A stretch of DNA of 64,000 nt from Pythium myriotylum (lineage: Eukaryota; Oomycota; Peronosporomycetes; Pythiales; Pythiaceae), in contig JALJCQ010000025.1 in assembly GCA_023091665.1 (NCBI GenBank), forward strand, positions 372,001-436,000. Reading direction: 5' to 3'. The notes under the pieces were generated by a model. That model was not told the DNA's origin and did not search any database. It saw nothing but the letters and a program-made list of their open reading frames with translations. Positions within the stretch are counted from its first letter, which is position 1, and each line of letters begins with the position of its first letter. Of the stretch, positions 48,832-59,745 are shown piece after piece. Made by a program: the position numbers and the translations under genes.

Positions 48832-50535
48832 CTATTTCGCTTGTGCCTTCGACTCGAGTGCGCCGATCGCGTCGTCAACGTCGTCGAATTCAGCGCAGAT
48901 CTCTTCGACCTCTGCTGGCGTGAACCAAACAGGCAACGCAAGAGCACGGGTCTCTTGCTCTCGCGTCAGTTCCGTGTCATAGTAATACTCGATCATTCGT
49001 TGGATCTGGTGCGTGGGCATAAACCCGAGATGGATCTTCTTGTTGATGCGTCCCGGGCGAACAAGCGCCGGGTCAAGCTTCTCCGGGTGGTTCGTCGTCA
49101 TGACGACGATACGGCCGGGGCAGTCGATCACGCCGTCAAGCACGTTGAGCAGTCCAGCGAGATTGAGCTTGTCGTTCTGGTTGGATGACGCGACTAGTCC
49201 GTGGTCGAGAAGCAGCTTCTCCTCACCCAGAAGCGTCGCCAGGAGTACTAGTGGCTGTGTGCCCTCATCTTGAGTGACGTACACCTCTTGGTCGTTGAGT
49301 GAAGCTTCTGCACGGTTTTGAACGACAGAAGACGCGCAGTCGACGTCCTCCATCACAAACACGACGTTCTCGTAATCGAACCGAAGAGGCAGGTCCAGAC
49401 CGCGAACGGAGAACCGCAAGTTTGTCATAGCGTCCAGTAGTTCCTGGTTGGTTTTGATCTTGGACAGTGAGATAGACACGATGTGACGCCTCGTGTACTG
49501 CGCAATTGCCTTGATCACACTGGTCTTGCCGGTGCCTGGAGGACCGTGCAGCAGGAGTCCGAGCTTGTTCGGGAAGCCATCAATTGCGAACTTCCCTTTC
49601 TTGTTGGTAAAGTCATCCAATAGTTTGAGCACGGTCTGTTTCTCGTCAAAGAAAATTGTGTCGAACGTCTTCTCTTCTCCGAGTACGTACCGCTTGAACA
49701 GTGGTGCAGTCGTCGTCGGGGGCGGCTTTGGTGCACCACGACGGCCACGGTCTGGGTTGGCCGGTTCGGGTTCCTTGGCTCCACTAGTATCTCGAACATA
49801 CATGTATCGTTTGTCGTCGCCTTCGACCTTGCGCCTCTCGATTGACTGATAGTACTGAAAGGCCGTGGTGATAAACTCGCGCATTTTCCGCGGCGCGTCA
49901 TCTGCTCGTGACCGCAAAATGAAGCGTTTCCGGATAGTTCGAATATTCTTTTTCCTGCCTGGTTGTTGAATTTCTTCCTCCTCGTATCGCAACTCGAGTC
50001 CATTTGGCGCCGGGATCCAACGCCTATTGGGGGCGAGTGGTAACACGCTGAGTTCTGTGAGCTCGCGATTGCTGGTGATTATGTGCTTAACTTGAGACTG
50101 CTGCTGTTGGGCAAGCAGGGGATCTGCTCGAAGCGAAGCCTCGATAGCCTCCGTGTTGTTCTTGACAAAGAGCGCGTAGCGCCCAGACTGACCGCGAAGA
50201 CTGACGTGGTCAGCCACGTAGATGCTCATCGCACGAAAGAGTAGCTCACGGTGGTCGTTATCTTCGATCTCTTTCACGGATGTCCGGTCGATCTCTCCGT
50301 ACTGACCATTGTGCTCCAAGAGCTCAACGCAATGGGTTGTGTACTGCCTTCCGCCAGCAAGCAGATCCCCGATGAGTTCTTTCGCTTTCTCGGTAATGGT
50401 CTGAGTGGTGTGGGGTGACTCGCGTACGCGCTCCATAGCCAATGGTACGGCTGCACACATTGCGAGGTCGCGTACTGGGTCGCCCGTGCGTAGAGCCGAC
50501 ATGATGCCGATTTCGGTGGCCATGGACGAGTTCAT
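48832..50535 (-). CDS. BCS1-type AAA ATPase 1
   Basis: The protein has 567 residues. The Walker A GPPGTGKTS, Walker B VVFVMEDVDCA, and second-region motif TTNHPEKLDPALVRPGRINKKI place it in the BCS1/AAA family. A BCS1-like N-terminal region and FKRYVLGEEKTFDTIFFDEK precede the AAA core, and a small helical lid follows. An insert between Walker B and the sensor (residues about 425-470, LLATLLGEEKLLLDHGL) is missing from the partner gene. Yeast BCS1 inserts the Rieske protein in mitochondria; oomycetes and plants have many cytosolic or ER relatives, and I cannot say which this is. The ATG at 50535 follows CATTCCGCATCATG, an initiator-like sequence, so a later Met may be the real start. Head to head with the gene at 51479. 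Confidence 0.85.
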   Translation of the reverse strand: MNSSMATEIGIMSALRTGDPVRDLAMCAAVPLAMERVRESPHTTQTITEKAKELIGDLLAGGRQYTTHCVELLEHNGQYGEIDRTSVKEIEDNDHRELLFRAMSIYVADHVSLRGQSGRYALFVKNNTEAIEASLRADPLLAQQQQSQVKHIITSNRELTELSVLPLAPNRRWIPAPNGLELRYEEEEIQQPGRKKNIRTIRKRFILRSRADDAPRKMREFITTAFQYYQSIERRKVEGDDKRYMYVRDTSGAKEPEPANPDRGRRGAPKPPPTTTAPLFKRYVLGEEKTFDTIFFDEKQTVLKLLDDFTNKKGKFAIDGFPNKLGLLLHGPPGTGKTSVIKAIAQYTRRHIVSISLSKIKTNQELLDAMTNLRFSVRGLDLPLRFDYENVVFVMEDVDCASSVVQNRAEASLNDQEVYVTQDEGTQPLVLLATLLGEEKLLLDHGLVASSNQNDKLNLAGLLNVLDGVIDCPGRIVVMTTNHPEKLDPALVRPGRINKKIHLGFMPTHQIQRMIEYYYDTELTREQETRALALPVWFTPAEVEEICAEFDDVDDAIGALESKAQAK

Positions 50536-51478
50536 GATGCGGAATGTCGAGTTGTTCAAGAACCGAAGACTTTGGAAATGAGCAGACAGGTTTCGAGTGA
50601 TCTACCCAGAGGACTTAGCACCAGAGTTGCGCATAGTTGCGACTGAGAAATGAGACGAGTAGGGACTGCCAATTCGAGTGCCTACCATCATTCGGTGATG
50701 CTGGTGATGGTCAAGAAAAAAATCACGTCGAATTTCATCATCCACAATCGCGGATGAGATGAGGTGTTGGGGTGCAACTCGGGATCATTCCAACGAGCTT
50801 GGCTTGGTCGATCTATTGGGAACGGAGCGAAGAATGTCTGGTGATCGAGTGCTCCATCGATCAAAAGCTAGATGACAGTGCCTGGAGAGGTACGAGGGAG
50901 TTCACCCCTTTGTGCTCGTCACTAAGGCTCCGCAACGGCAGCAAGCCGCAAGCAGCCATCATACGTCCGGTTGAACAGCAAGGACTGAGTAGACCGATAT
51001 GGCAAGAGGCCGTCGGAACATTTCCGACGATGTCAGGAAAAGAGTGTGCTCACCGTCGACGGTGGAGCCCTCTTGTCCTGGAGGAAAAAGGTAAAAAGGT
51101 GCAGCCAAACAGCTGCGGCTATTGGATTCTTTAAACGTAGCGATTTAATAGACCTCAACGTCAAAGTCAAAAGTCCAATGAACTTGGATATGAGCGAATC
51201 GACTGCAGTCTCCAAAGAGGATGCCGCGAAAACATGTCGATTCAGAGTGCAGTAAGCTCGATGGTGAGGGAGCGAGACCAGACGAAGTCCGCTGTTCTCT
51301 TAGAAGCAAGACGCCAAAAGAGCAACACCGGATCTTTGACAGTGCACTCAATCTTGGACCTCAACTTCATATAGGCCTTTCTCTGTCCGGCTCACTTTCA
51401 CAATCATTCCCATATATCAGAGAAGAGATGGCCACGGAATGATGGTGCTCAAAATTTGGAACCTTTTCGATCTTTTCA
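50536..51478. other. Divergent region between the two BCS1-type genes
   Basis: About 0.94 kb with no supported gene. It serves as upstream region for both AAA ATPases. Confidence 0.6.
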
Positions 51479-53263
51479 ATGGCGATCCTCGGGGAAGACA
51501 CTTTCTTCTCAGGTCGTGTCGTTGGATCTCCTCAGTCCGTTTGTACCCGTGGGTGTGGTCTCGTGGAGCGAACTTCTCTTCACGACGACAGGTCGCCATC
51601 GCATCCTCAGTTCCGAATTGGCCACCTTGCCACCAAGTCTCCAAATCATGCGGCTCCACTCCAACGGCTACGTCGAGGCGCTTCTCTACATTTTCATCCC
51701 CTGTTCGTGCACGTCGTTCTCACGCCGCGACTTCTTGTACGCACGCTGCGAAAGATGAAGAACTTTGCGTTGGGAGATCCAGACAAAGAATTCGTCGTGC
51801 GCGAAATCACATCGACGATGCACATCACCACTTTGGACCAGAATGTCTCTGCAAGCGAGGAGAAGAACTACATGCTCCAACGAGCGATCGCTTTCCACGT
51901 CGCAAATAAGTTGAAGCTCGAAAAAACGAGAGTGGACTCGGTGTACCAGCTCACTGACAAGCCGCTCGATGCGAAGGACTTGGTGAACAAAGTCTTGGAT
52001 GAAGAGAAGCCGAAGGAAGACGATTTTCAACGATACCTCCCTCGCTTTGCCAGGCAGTACAGCAAGACACCGTACTCGTACGAACAGCTCCTACAACTGC
52101 AGGTTTCAGCAGCGCCAACTGATGGGACTTGGGTCGAAGTGGAGCCTGGGGTGTTCTTCCAATACACGGTGTCTGGGTATGGATTGAAGATCGACGAGGA
52201 GCCACCACAAGACTCTGAAATGCGGCGCATAGCAACTACCTACCGCTTCCGCAGCAAGCAATCTGACGCCTCGGATGCCATCGACAAGTTCGTTCAAGAC
52301 GCTTTCCTGAGCTACCAGAAGAGGCAGCTGCTGGCCATCGCGCGCGACACCAACAGATATATGTTCGTGCAGATAGTCCAAGAGAAACGTGCACCGCCGT
52401 CCAGTGAACCTACTCCAGAAGGCAAGCTGCTCGAGGTCGTGGTCAGCACTACGAAGGAGGTTGTTTTCAAGCGGTACCCTCTGGGCGATGACCGCACCTT
52501 TCAAAACCTGTTCTTCGAGCAGAAGTCTCGCGTCCGTCACTTGCTGGACAATTTCTCTCAGCGCCGCGGCAAGTTTGCGGTCAAAGGTTTCCCGTACAAG
52601 CTCGGGCTCTTGCTACACGGACCGCCGGGCACGGGCAAGACAAGCCTCATAAAGGCGGTGGCGCAGTATACTCGGCGTCATATCGTCACCGTGTCCTTGG
52701 CCAAGATCAAGACGAACCAGGAATTGATGAATGCGATCTTCGACCTGCGATTTCCGATCGAAGGTCGCGAAACACCAATCGTGCTCGACTACAAGGACGT
52801 TGTATTTGTTATGGAAGACATCGACTGTGCTGGTGCGTCGGTTGTTCACGCACGGACGAGTGAGGTAGACAGCTCTGAAGGACAGAGCCGATATCGGACA
52901 ACGGTGACGACGGAGGATAGTGACAAGTTGAACCTGTCGGGACTACTGAATGTACTTGACGGCGTCATCGACTGCCCTGGACGGATCTTGATCATGACCA
53001 CCAACCACCCAGAGAAGTTGGATCCAGCACTGATCCGCCCCGGACGCGTAAACGCGCAGATCTTCCTGGGTACCATGGCCACTGAGGACGTCGAGCGCAT
53101 GTTGGAGCACTACTTCCGAGTGCGTTTGACCCCAGAGCAGCGAAAGAAAATCGCCGTGAAGATGGAAATGGGACCAATGACCCCTGCAGAGGTTGAGGAG
53201 CTATGTGCTGAGTTCGATGCTGTAGAGGACGCTATCCGCGCGCTCAATGCTGAGAAGATGTGA
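51479..53263 (+). CDS. BCS1-type AAA ATPase 2, N-terminus uncertain
   Basis: The open frame gives 594 residues from the ATG at 51479. Clear homology to the gene at 48832-50535 starts only around the ATG at 51755 (MKNFALGDPDKEF...YMLQRAIAFHVANK). The 92 residues before it (Arg/His/Leu-rich) do not look like the partner's N-terminus, so the true start may be 51755 or an upstream exon. Core motifs are GPPGTGKTS, VVFVMEDIDCAG and TTNHPEKLDPALIRPGRVNAQI, and the region before the core, FKRYPLGDDRTFQNLFFEQK, is shared with the partner. It lacks the partner's insert between Walker B and the sensor. The family works as ring-shaped ATPases that move or remodel proteins, often at membranes. Confidence 0.85.
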   Translation: MAILGEDTFFSGRVVGSPQSVCTRGCGLVERTSLHDDRSPSHPQFRIGHLATKSPNHAAPLQRLRRGASLHFHPLFVHVVLTPRLLVRTLRKMKNFALGDPDKEFVVREITSTMHITTLDQNVSASEEKNYMLQRAIAFHVANKLKLEKTRVDSVYQLTDKPLDAKDLVNKVLDEEKPKEDDFQRYLPRFARQYSKTPYSYEQLLQLQVSAAPTDGTWVEVEPGVFFQYTVSGYGLKIDEEPPQDSEMRRIATTYRFRSKQSDASDAIDKFVQDAFLSYQKRQLLAIARDTNRYMFVQIVQEKRAPPSSEPTPEGKLLEVVVSTTKEVVFKRYPLGDDRTFQNLFFEQKSRVRHLLDNFSQRRGKFAVKGFPYKLGLLLHGPPGTGKTSLIKAVAQYTRRHIVTVSLAKIKTNQELMNAIFDLRFPIEGRETPIVLDYKDVVFVMEDIDCAGASVVHARTSEVDSSEGQSRYRTTVTTEDSDKLNLSGLLNVLDGVIDCPGRILIMTTNHPEKLDPALIRPGRVNAQIFLGTMATEDVERMLEHYFRVRLTPEQRKKIAVKMEMGPMTPAEVEELCAEFDAVEDAIRALNAEKM

Positions 53264-55172
53264 TGAATAGGTGCTAGGTGATCTAAGAATAGTAGCAGCT
53301 TAACTCCATGCTATCGCTGCTGTTCAAGTTACCCACATACTATCAAGCTACCAACAAATACGCAATGGGAACTGCAGAGAACAGTTCAGATCGTTTTAGC
53401 ATGGCCAATGATTCTTCTATCTTGCAGGCATTCAATGAAGCCAGCGCTTCGGGCATGAATAGTTATCCGTTGGGATCGATCTGGTTTGTTTGTCGTCGTA
53501 CATGAGTGCTGACTGCACTTTGTTCGCTCACTGTCGCAGCACGCCGACGTTCGTTGTCCTGACGTTGGGGAGAAATCGTTCCCAGAATCGCGTCACTCTC
53601 ACTAGCAGGGCCCTGAACCACTGAAGACGTACCCTCAGTCAGTGAAGCGAACAGAAAGAGCCAGAGGCGATGTCTGCGTGGGGGTAGTAGCCTGTCGAAT
53701 AAGTGATCTGTTACCGGTAGTAGGCTACTAGCTGATCACTATATGTGTGTGACGCATTCCATAAACGGACCGCAACGAAGACAGTGCACAGTGTCCGAGA
53801 AGCCCACAGCATCAGCGCTGTACGAAACATTAGTGCTCATGATTCTTTGTTGAATGTCGTGCTTGTTCGGATCCTGCGACGTTCCTCTCTGGCTCCATTG
53901 TCCCTCAAAGCCTTCGCTTCTGAAGGATACGAAACCCATCTCTGCACCACCAAAACCATCTGCGGCTGATGCCAATCAAGGATCCGTGGTGATGCGGTGG
54001 CTTGGATAAGTTCCGGATGCTGTAACCCAGAAGGAGACACTCGAACACGTTTGGAGATCGCGATCTTCAAAGCTCCAAACACAAAAACTTTCAAAGCATT
54101 TTCAGCATGGATGGTAGCCAGGGAGCAGCCATTGTCCTGCTTCATTATTGGGCAAGCGTTGGTATGGACAGTAACAGTAACAGTAACAAGGTGAGGTCTA
54201 TTGGTTTGCTCTTTCAGAGAGTTGGTCTGGAGATGAATGCTTCGTACGTGTAGTTGGAGGCGCAACACTTAACAAGTTCCTTCAGTGGCATCCGAGGCTC
54301 CCCTTCATTTTCACGATGATGGCTTCGCCAAACACCCTCTGAAGCTTTTAAATTCTGCCTGAACGATTCAAAAATACTTCGCTTTGAATGCACAAAAGAG
54401 AGGAGAAACCAAGATGAGGATGATCCCAAACCCTCAACGTCCCGTGGAACGGCAGTGATGCGCTCCCTCTCCGACGGCGGGTCAGTTGCCTATTGTGTGA
54501 CGGACCCGGGAAAGTCGCGGGTCTGGTGCACATGCACGAATTTGCGCTTGCGCGTTGGATCCGACAGCTTTATACATCCTACCGCCGGTAGGCACTCGAT
54601 CGATTAACATCGGTTCGTCTTATCCACTCCGAAAAAAAAGATACGCATGTAAGCCACGTCTCTGTCTCCTTCGACTGGAACGTCCATTTTAATCGTCAAG
54701 GTCGGTTGGTCACCTAACTCACGGAGGCGCGTGGCTCGGGCGAATCGTTCACCGAGACGCCACGCTCCCCACACATTCACGCCATTTATCCATGACGGAC
54801 TCGGCTTCCACCTGGTAAACATCGCGAAGTTGAGGGCGCGTCGCAGGCGTGAGATAGGATGTCACCGCTCACTGCACCGGCTCCACTGAGCAGCTCCTCG
54901 GGAAACAGTGGACGTGCCATAATAATGAACAACCGACAACTCGGGTAGAGGTACAGCGTACGTCAAGGTCCTCGATCGAAAGCCGCGCCGCCGTCGGATA
55001 CTTGCGCGTCACCTACTCTTTTGCGGGGTATCGTCATCCAAATGGCCACGACATCGTCGACGAATCGTGCGAAGGAGATTCACCCAGCGTCAGCACCAAC
55101 CAGCGCCACAGATCGTTGGTCGGACCTGCTTGTTCCGTCTTGTTGCTTAGATATCTCACAACGCAATTGACC
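53264..55172. other. Intergenic region, 1.9 kb, no gene supported
   Basis: Many short frames lie on both strands, none with motifs. The one notable item is the repeat end at 54166-54213, listed separately. Confidence 0.6.
54166..54213 (-). repeat. Retroelement 3'-end-like sequence with short tandem tail
   Basis: On the minus strand, the 27 bases of 54213-54187 are identical to 60949-60975 (AAAGAGCAAACCAATAGACC...). They are followed by a tail of repeated TGTTAC units. The copy at 60 kb has the same 27 bases followed by repeated TTGTTACC. A fixed end plus a variable short-unit tail is what some non-LTR retrotransposons leave. Confidence 0.6.
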
Positions 55173-56831
55173 ATGGAGTCCCCACAAGCCGAGACCAAGC
55201 TCAAGATGGAAGCGTACGCCGACTTCAAATCCCCAGGCATCGCCGACAAGGACAAGAAGCTCGCGAACGGGGCGCTGCGCACGGCGCGTGGCTCGGTCTC
55301 GCTCTACGCTCGTGAGAACCTGGGTATGTTGGCCCACGAAGCTGGTGGCGGGCTTGTCTACGGCTGCATCGGCGGCGTCATCTACGCCGTGCTCAACAAT
55401 TATCTACATATGTCGGCGACGCTCGTCGCGACGGCAACAGCGCTCGTCTCGTTCCCGCGCTGCCTCCGCGTTTTTGTGTGCATGTTCACCGACACGACGC
55501 CACTCTTCGGCTACCGCCGCCGTCCATACATCGTGCTCGGCTGGCTCATGACGGGCATCGCGTGCCTGCTCATGGCTGTGCTACCCCTCGGCGATCCGTA
55601 CTACAGCGACCAATCGATCGCCAACCTCGATCCGTCAACGCTCACGTCGGAGCAACTCGCGACTATCGACTTGGACGCACCCGACCGCGGCATCAAGCTC
55701 ATCGTGCTCATGATGATCGCCAACTTCGGTACTGTGCTCGGATACAGCGCTTACAGCGGTGTGTTGGTTGACATCTCGCAGCAGGAGCCGGTCGAGACGC
55801 GCGGTACGGCCATGGGCGATGGCATGGTGTGGAACACGGGCCTCTCGTTGCTCTCGGCTTTCTTCACGGGTCTGGGTCTCAACAGCCCCGACTACGGCGG
55901 CTCGTTCAGCTGGAGCGTTGGGTTCAACGGCATCATGGGCTGCTGCGCGGCCATGTCGTTTATCGTGCTGCCGCTCACGTGGTTCTGCATCCAAGAAGAG
56001 CGCGCCCAGTCGCGCTCGTGGAAGTCCGTCTGCGTGTACCTCTACGATCTCGTGCAGCTTCCAGTCGTCCATCGCTTCATCCTCTTCCGCTTCTTCTACA
56101 ACGTCTTTGCGCTCTTCTCAGTCACGGCCGACAGTGCTATCAAGAGTACGTGGGCTGGCGTCGAGCCCGTCAACAATGGCATCGCGGCCATGCTCGCGGC
56201 GCTTGTGACGCTGCTGGGCACATGGATCGTCAAGCAGTACGGTCTCGGCTGGAACTGGCGCGCGACGCTCGTCTTCGCGCAGGTGCTGATCGTCGTCATC
56301 GACTTGTTCCCGACTTTCCTCACGATCTGGGACGTCGTGCGTAGCCAGTGGTTCTGGCTCGGCGTGCCACTGCTTGAGAACATCCCGTACGCCGCGACGG
56401 ACTACATCGGCGCACTCTTCATGTTCGAGATTGAGACACAGGGCTTCGACGCCACGCTCTTTGGGCTCGCTGTCACAGCGCAGCAGGTCGGCACGCCATT
56501 CGGCACCGTGCTCACCAAGACCGTGAACGGCTACCTCGACATTGAGCGTCAGTATATCGAGCGCGACGATCACCACGCGCGCTCGCAGGCAACGATCGCG
56601 TACGTGATCGCTTACTGCATCAACCTCGCGGCTGTGATTTTCGTGTTCCTGATCCCGACCCAAAAGGAGCAGCTCCACCGCCTTCAGGCAGAGGGTGTCA
56701 AGAGCAAGGTCCGCGGCATTGCGACTATCGCACTCATTGGCTTCGCGATCTCGTGGTCACTCATGACCAACATCCTCAGCCTCTTCGAGTCGACCAAGTG
56801 CCTGCGCATCGCCGGTGGCAGCGGATGCTAG
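55173..56831 (+). CDS. Folate-biopterin transporter (FBT/BT1) family membrane protein
   Basis: The protein has 552 residues. A hydrophilic N-terminus (MESPQAETKLKMEAYADF) is followed by about a dozen hydrophobic segments, starting GGGLVYGCIGGVIYAVLNNYL. The motifs FPRCLRVFVCMFTDTTPLFGYRRRPYIVLGW and LVDISQQEPVETRGTAMG are typical of the FBT/BT1 branch of the major facilitator fold, which is greatly expanded in oomycetes. The likely role is uptake of folates, pterins or similar small metabolites across the plasma membrane; the substrate cannot be read from sequence. The start at 55173 was chosen because upstream codons to 55002 look non-coding and lack an ATG. CTCACAACGCAATTG just upstream is weakly initiator-like. 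Confidence 0.9.
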   Translation: MESPQAETKLKMEAYADFKSPGIADKDKKLANGALRTARGSVSLYARENLGMLAHEAGGGLVYGCIGGVIYAVLNNYLHMSATLVATATALVSFPRCLRVFVCMFTDTTPLFGYRRRPYIVLGWLMTGIACLLMAVLPLGDPYYSDQSIANLDPSTLTSEQLATIDLDAPDRGIKLIVLMMIANFGTVLGYSAYSGVLVDISQQEPVETRGTAMGDGMVWNTGLSLLSAFFTGLGLNSPDYGGSFSWSVGFNGIMGCCAAMSFIVLPLTWFCIQEERAQSRSWKSVCVYLYDLVQLPVVHRFILFRFFYNVFALFSVTADSAIKSTWAGVEPVNNGIAAMLAALVTLLGTWIVKQYGLGWNWRATLVFAQVLIVVIDLFPTFLTIWDVVRSQWFWLGVPLLENIPYAATDYIGALFMFEIETQGFDATLFGLAVTAQQVGTPFGTVLTKTVNGYLDIERQYIERDDHHARSQATIAYVIAYCINLAAVIFVFLIPTQKEQLHRLQAEGVKSKVRGIATIALIGFAISWSLMTNILSLFESTKCLRIAGGSGC

Positions 56832-57805
56832 AGCAGACACTAGAGGCACACGTGTCAATGTCCAACGTTTAATCCACTAGTCTCTTGAGAACAAGGTCTT
56901 GTCATTCCCTTTCTTGGAGTAGTTCATTGATGACGAGTGCGTCCTAAATCAATCCGCTTACGTGTCGACGCTTTCACTTTCGCGTGTTCTCGTCACGCGA
57001 ACGAACTCTGCAACACGAACAAGCGATACTTGAGCGGATTGATACGAGAGAATTAGCGCAGGGCTGTCCCTACAAACTGCCCAATGACGTGCTTCTCGTG
57101 CATGATGTCGGTCACGGCGAAGTTTAATGAAGACGAAGCTGGGATCATAAGTGTCCGGGGTGTCGACCATTCACGTTGGGAACCTGACCACGAAGCCCGC
57201 GAATTCCGCTAGCCACAGGTAGAACGCGGCGGTCGTGGTACGCGCCCAAGCAGCGCAGGCGTGTAGATCGATCGCGTTCAGATAAAGATGGATTTCCAAA
57301 CCATGAGACCGAGGAATCAGGCTCGTTGTGAGGCTGCTGTGGGCCCGACGATCGCGGAAGAGGATGTGCAGCGGGCGGTAGAGACATGTATGCTCCGATT
57401 CAGCTGCGTCATGTGCGTAAGTCGAGCTGGTCGAGCTGGTCGAGCTGGTCGAGCTGGGGGAGCAGCTCGGGCATCCTCAGCGTCGTCGTTTGGCCTGCAC
57501 TCGGGTCGTCGATCCCAACGTTCTCTCCAAAGACAGCAGCTGATCGATGAAGCGGGGCTTCTTCTTGGTCTTGTCAACAGTTCTCAGCCGCGGTGCCATC
57601 ACCCACATGGATGATGATCAGTGATGTGGAGTGGGACTGGTCGCAATAGACGGTCCGCTCTGGACTCCAGCTGTCGCGCGATCGGTCATCCGTTCTTGGC
57701 TCATGGTCTCTTTACCAGAGAAGAGCATCAAAGAAACTCGTGCGTTGGATCCAAAACGATCATGTTTCTTTTTGTTTATACAACGTACAGCACCAAAGTC
57801 GCCAT
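56832..57805. other. Intergenic region with a 9-bp tandem repeat
   Basis: No gene is supported. Four perfect copies of GTCGAGCTG lie at 57421-57456. They could read as a Gly-Arg-Ala repeat in one frame, but that frame has no other coding sign. Confidence 0.6.
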
Positions 57806-58399
57806 CTACAAAAGCGCGGCGAGCACCGAGGTAGCGACAGCGCCAGCCGCGACCGTGAGCACGGCAGCGTTGCTCTTGGGCGTCGGGGACGGCGCCTTGG
57901 TCGTCGTCGCGGGCGTCGAGCTGTTGGTCTTGGTGGTCGCCGCCGGTGCCGTGGTCACAGGCGTCGCCGTGGTGGTTGCGGGGGCAGCCGTCGTGGTCGA
58001 CGGAGCGGCGGTCGTGGCGTTCGGAGCCGCCGTCGTCGAGTTTGAGGCGCCCGCCGTGGTGTTCGCGGCGGCACCGCCAAGCGCAGCGGCACAGGCGGCC
58101 GGGAACTTGTCGATGACGTCGGTCTTGATGTCCTTGCCAGCGAACGTGCAAGGCGTCGGCACGGCAGCCTTCATCTCCGTGAGCAAGTCGTTGCACTCCT
58201 TGGTCGAGCAAACCGTCTTGAGCAGCTCGCCCGTGGGGATCGTGGCCGTCGCAGCCGAGTACGTGGTCTTGGTCTGGCAGGCCTTCGCGTTGGCGCCGGT
58301 CACGGCCACAGGTGCGAGCTTGGTGATGTCGCAGGCCGGGACGGTCTGGGCCGAGACAACGGCGAGCGCCGAGAGAGCGAGAACGACGAAGGTCTTCAT
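57806..58399 (-). CDS. Elicitin with Thr/Ala-rich stalk and GPI-type tail
   Basis: The protein has 197 residues. Signal peptide MKTFVVLALSALAVVSA is followed by an elicitin domain of about 95 residues with exactly six cysteines (ACDI, KACQ, TVCS, KECN, TPCT, AACA). Elicitins bind sterols, which these organisms cannot make, and are sensed by plants. A 70-residue Thr/Ala/Ser/Pro stalk (STTTAAPATTTATPVTT), likely O-glycosylated, leads to a hydrophobic end (AAVLTVAAGAVATSVLAALL), the pattern of a GPI-anchored class III-type elicitin on the cell surface. The start is the ATG of the signal peptide. CTCATTGTGCAAGTT at 58451-58465 (minus strand) resembles the initiator. Confidence 0.93.
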   Translation of the reverse strand: MKTFVVLALSALAVVSAQTVPACDITKLAPVAVTGANAKACQTKTTYSAATATIPTGELLKTVCSTKECNDLLTEMKAAVPTPCTFAGKDIKTDVIDKFPAACAAALGGAAANTTAGASNSTTAAPNATTAAPSTTTAAPATTTATPVTTAPAATTKTNSSTPATTTKAPSPTPKSNAAVLTVAAGAVATSVLAALL

Positions 58400-59745
58400 G
58401 GTCGAGAAGGAGTGGGCTTGGGAGAGCGGAGGACCTGAGCGGTGGATGGCAACTTGCACAATGAGTAACGAAGAGAACATCAGAGGCTCGGCACGTGTCC
58501 AACGTGACTGGGTGGAGACCGAAAGGAGGCAGTTCACGCACAGGCCTTCAAGTGTTGCCGTGATGAGTCCTGGGGACAGGGCAGAGTCAGTGGGTTCCAG
58601 CCCACACATCTGCTCCTGTGTTTTTCTCAACGATCGAGGACCTTGTAGAGTCTTCTGTATGGCGTTCCGTGGGCGCCTGTCGCGTGTGCAGACAGAAAGT
58701 GTGAGTCAAAGCTGCGCCAACCAGGTGATGCTGATGTCAATATGGATATTTGTATGGCCTTTCGAATGGAAAGGAATTTGGGTTCCAGTACTACAAGTTT
58801 GTTGACATCATTTGGACCAGAATTGTGGGTGTTGATTCGCGACCGCGTCGGTTTCCCGCCAGCCTCGTGACTTCCCACTGCCAAGAGATTCGTTTTGTGC
58901 GCAAGCAGTTTATTCTACCAGCATATCAGGCACGGTATGAAGTTGTGTACTAGCACGTCCGGCAAGGGCATGATGCATGCGGGTCTCGGCAATCCAGCAC
59001 GCCGACGTTGAGGACGAGTTTCCGGTGCTTCTCGGCACTCGAGCGGCCTGTATTGGGCGCGAGAGCCTGATTTGAAGTTGGATCGAACTGAATACTGTAC
59101 ATGAGGATGATGACCCCGTCTCAACATAGCGACTCAACAACCTGTGACACGCGCTGACCAGTTTTACCTGTGAGTGAGGGATCCCAGCTGATGGACAGAG
59201 AGGCCTCCGAGCGACCACTGTGGTCGCTCGCAGGCCTCTCTGTTTCCAGGTGAGGTCTCCACGCCTGGAAACACGAGGTGTGTCACTCGTGAGTCACTGC
59301 GTTTCTGTGGACTCACTGGATGGTCGCTTGTGGTTTAGTCACTTGATGGCCTTTCAGTCGGTCAAACAGTACTTCGTGTGGGAGGAAGGTCATGCTGATA
59401 TGATTGTGGAGGTGGAAAGTTGCTTGTGAGAACTGATGGGGGATGGCTGTTGGGATCCCCGGTGCCGGGAAGTTCAACTGTCGGAAGGCAGCGTTATTAA
59501 TAGTGCGGACTGATGTAGGATTCAGCGTTCGGGTGGCAAGGGTCTAATAAACCTTCCCCACACCCGTGTGGCGAAGAACCCACGGGTCACTTGTAGCTTC
59601 AAGATGCCGTGATACTTTGTATAGAGGTTCCTGGTTGCTCTGATTGCATGTGGAGGTTACGCGGGCAACGCATTCGCTAAAACGGTTCACAATCAATTGT
59701 AGGCCAAACCCACTGCTAGTTGTACGTCATCGGGGAAAAAGCTTG
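58400..59745. other. Intergenic region, no gene supported
   Basis: Short frames only. It contains the palindrome at 59196-59242, listed separately. Bases 59160-59290 are rich in further partial inverted motifs (for example CCAGGTGAGG...CGCCTGG). Confidence 0.6.
59196..59242. repeat. 23-bp-arm near-perfect palindrome
   Basis: The arms CAGAGAGGCCTCCGAGCGACCAC and its complement pair around one central T with a single mismatch (59207 with 59231). It lies in a gene-free region. Confidence 0.9.

Noticed and set aside
57288..57614. Gly-Arg-Ala repeat protein
   Set aside because: Produced only by the four 9-bp tandem copies; no other sign of coding.
57621..58805. 394-codon plus-strand frame over the elicitin
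   Set aside because: Its Val/Ala-rich sequence is the complement of the elicitin Thr/Ala stalk; the elicitin on the other strand has all family features.
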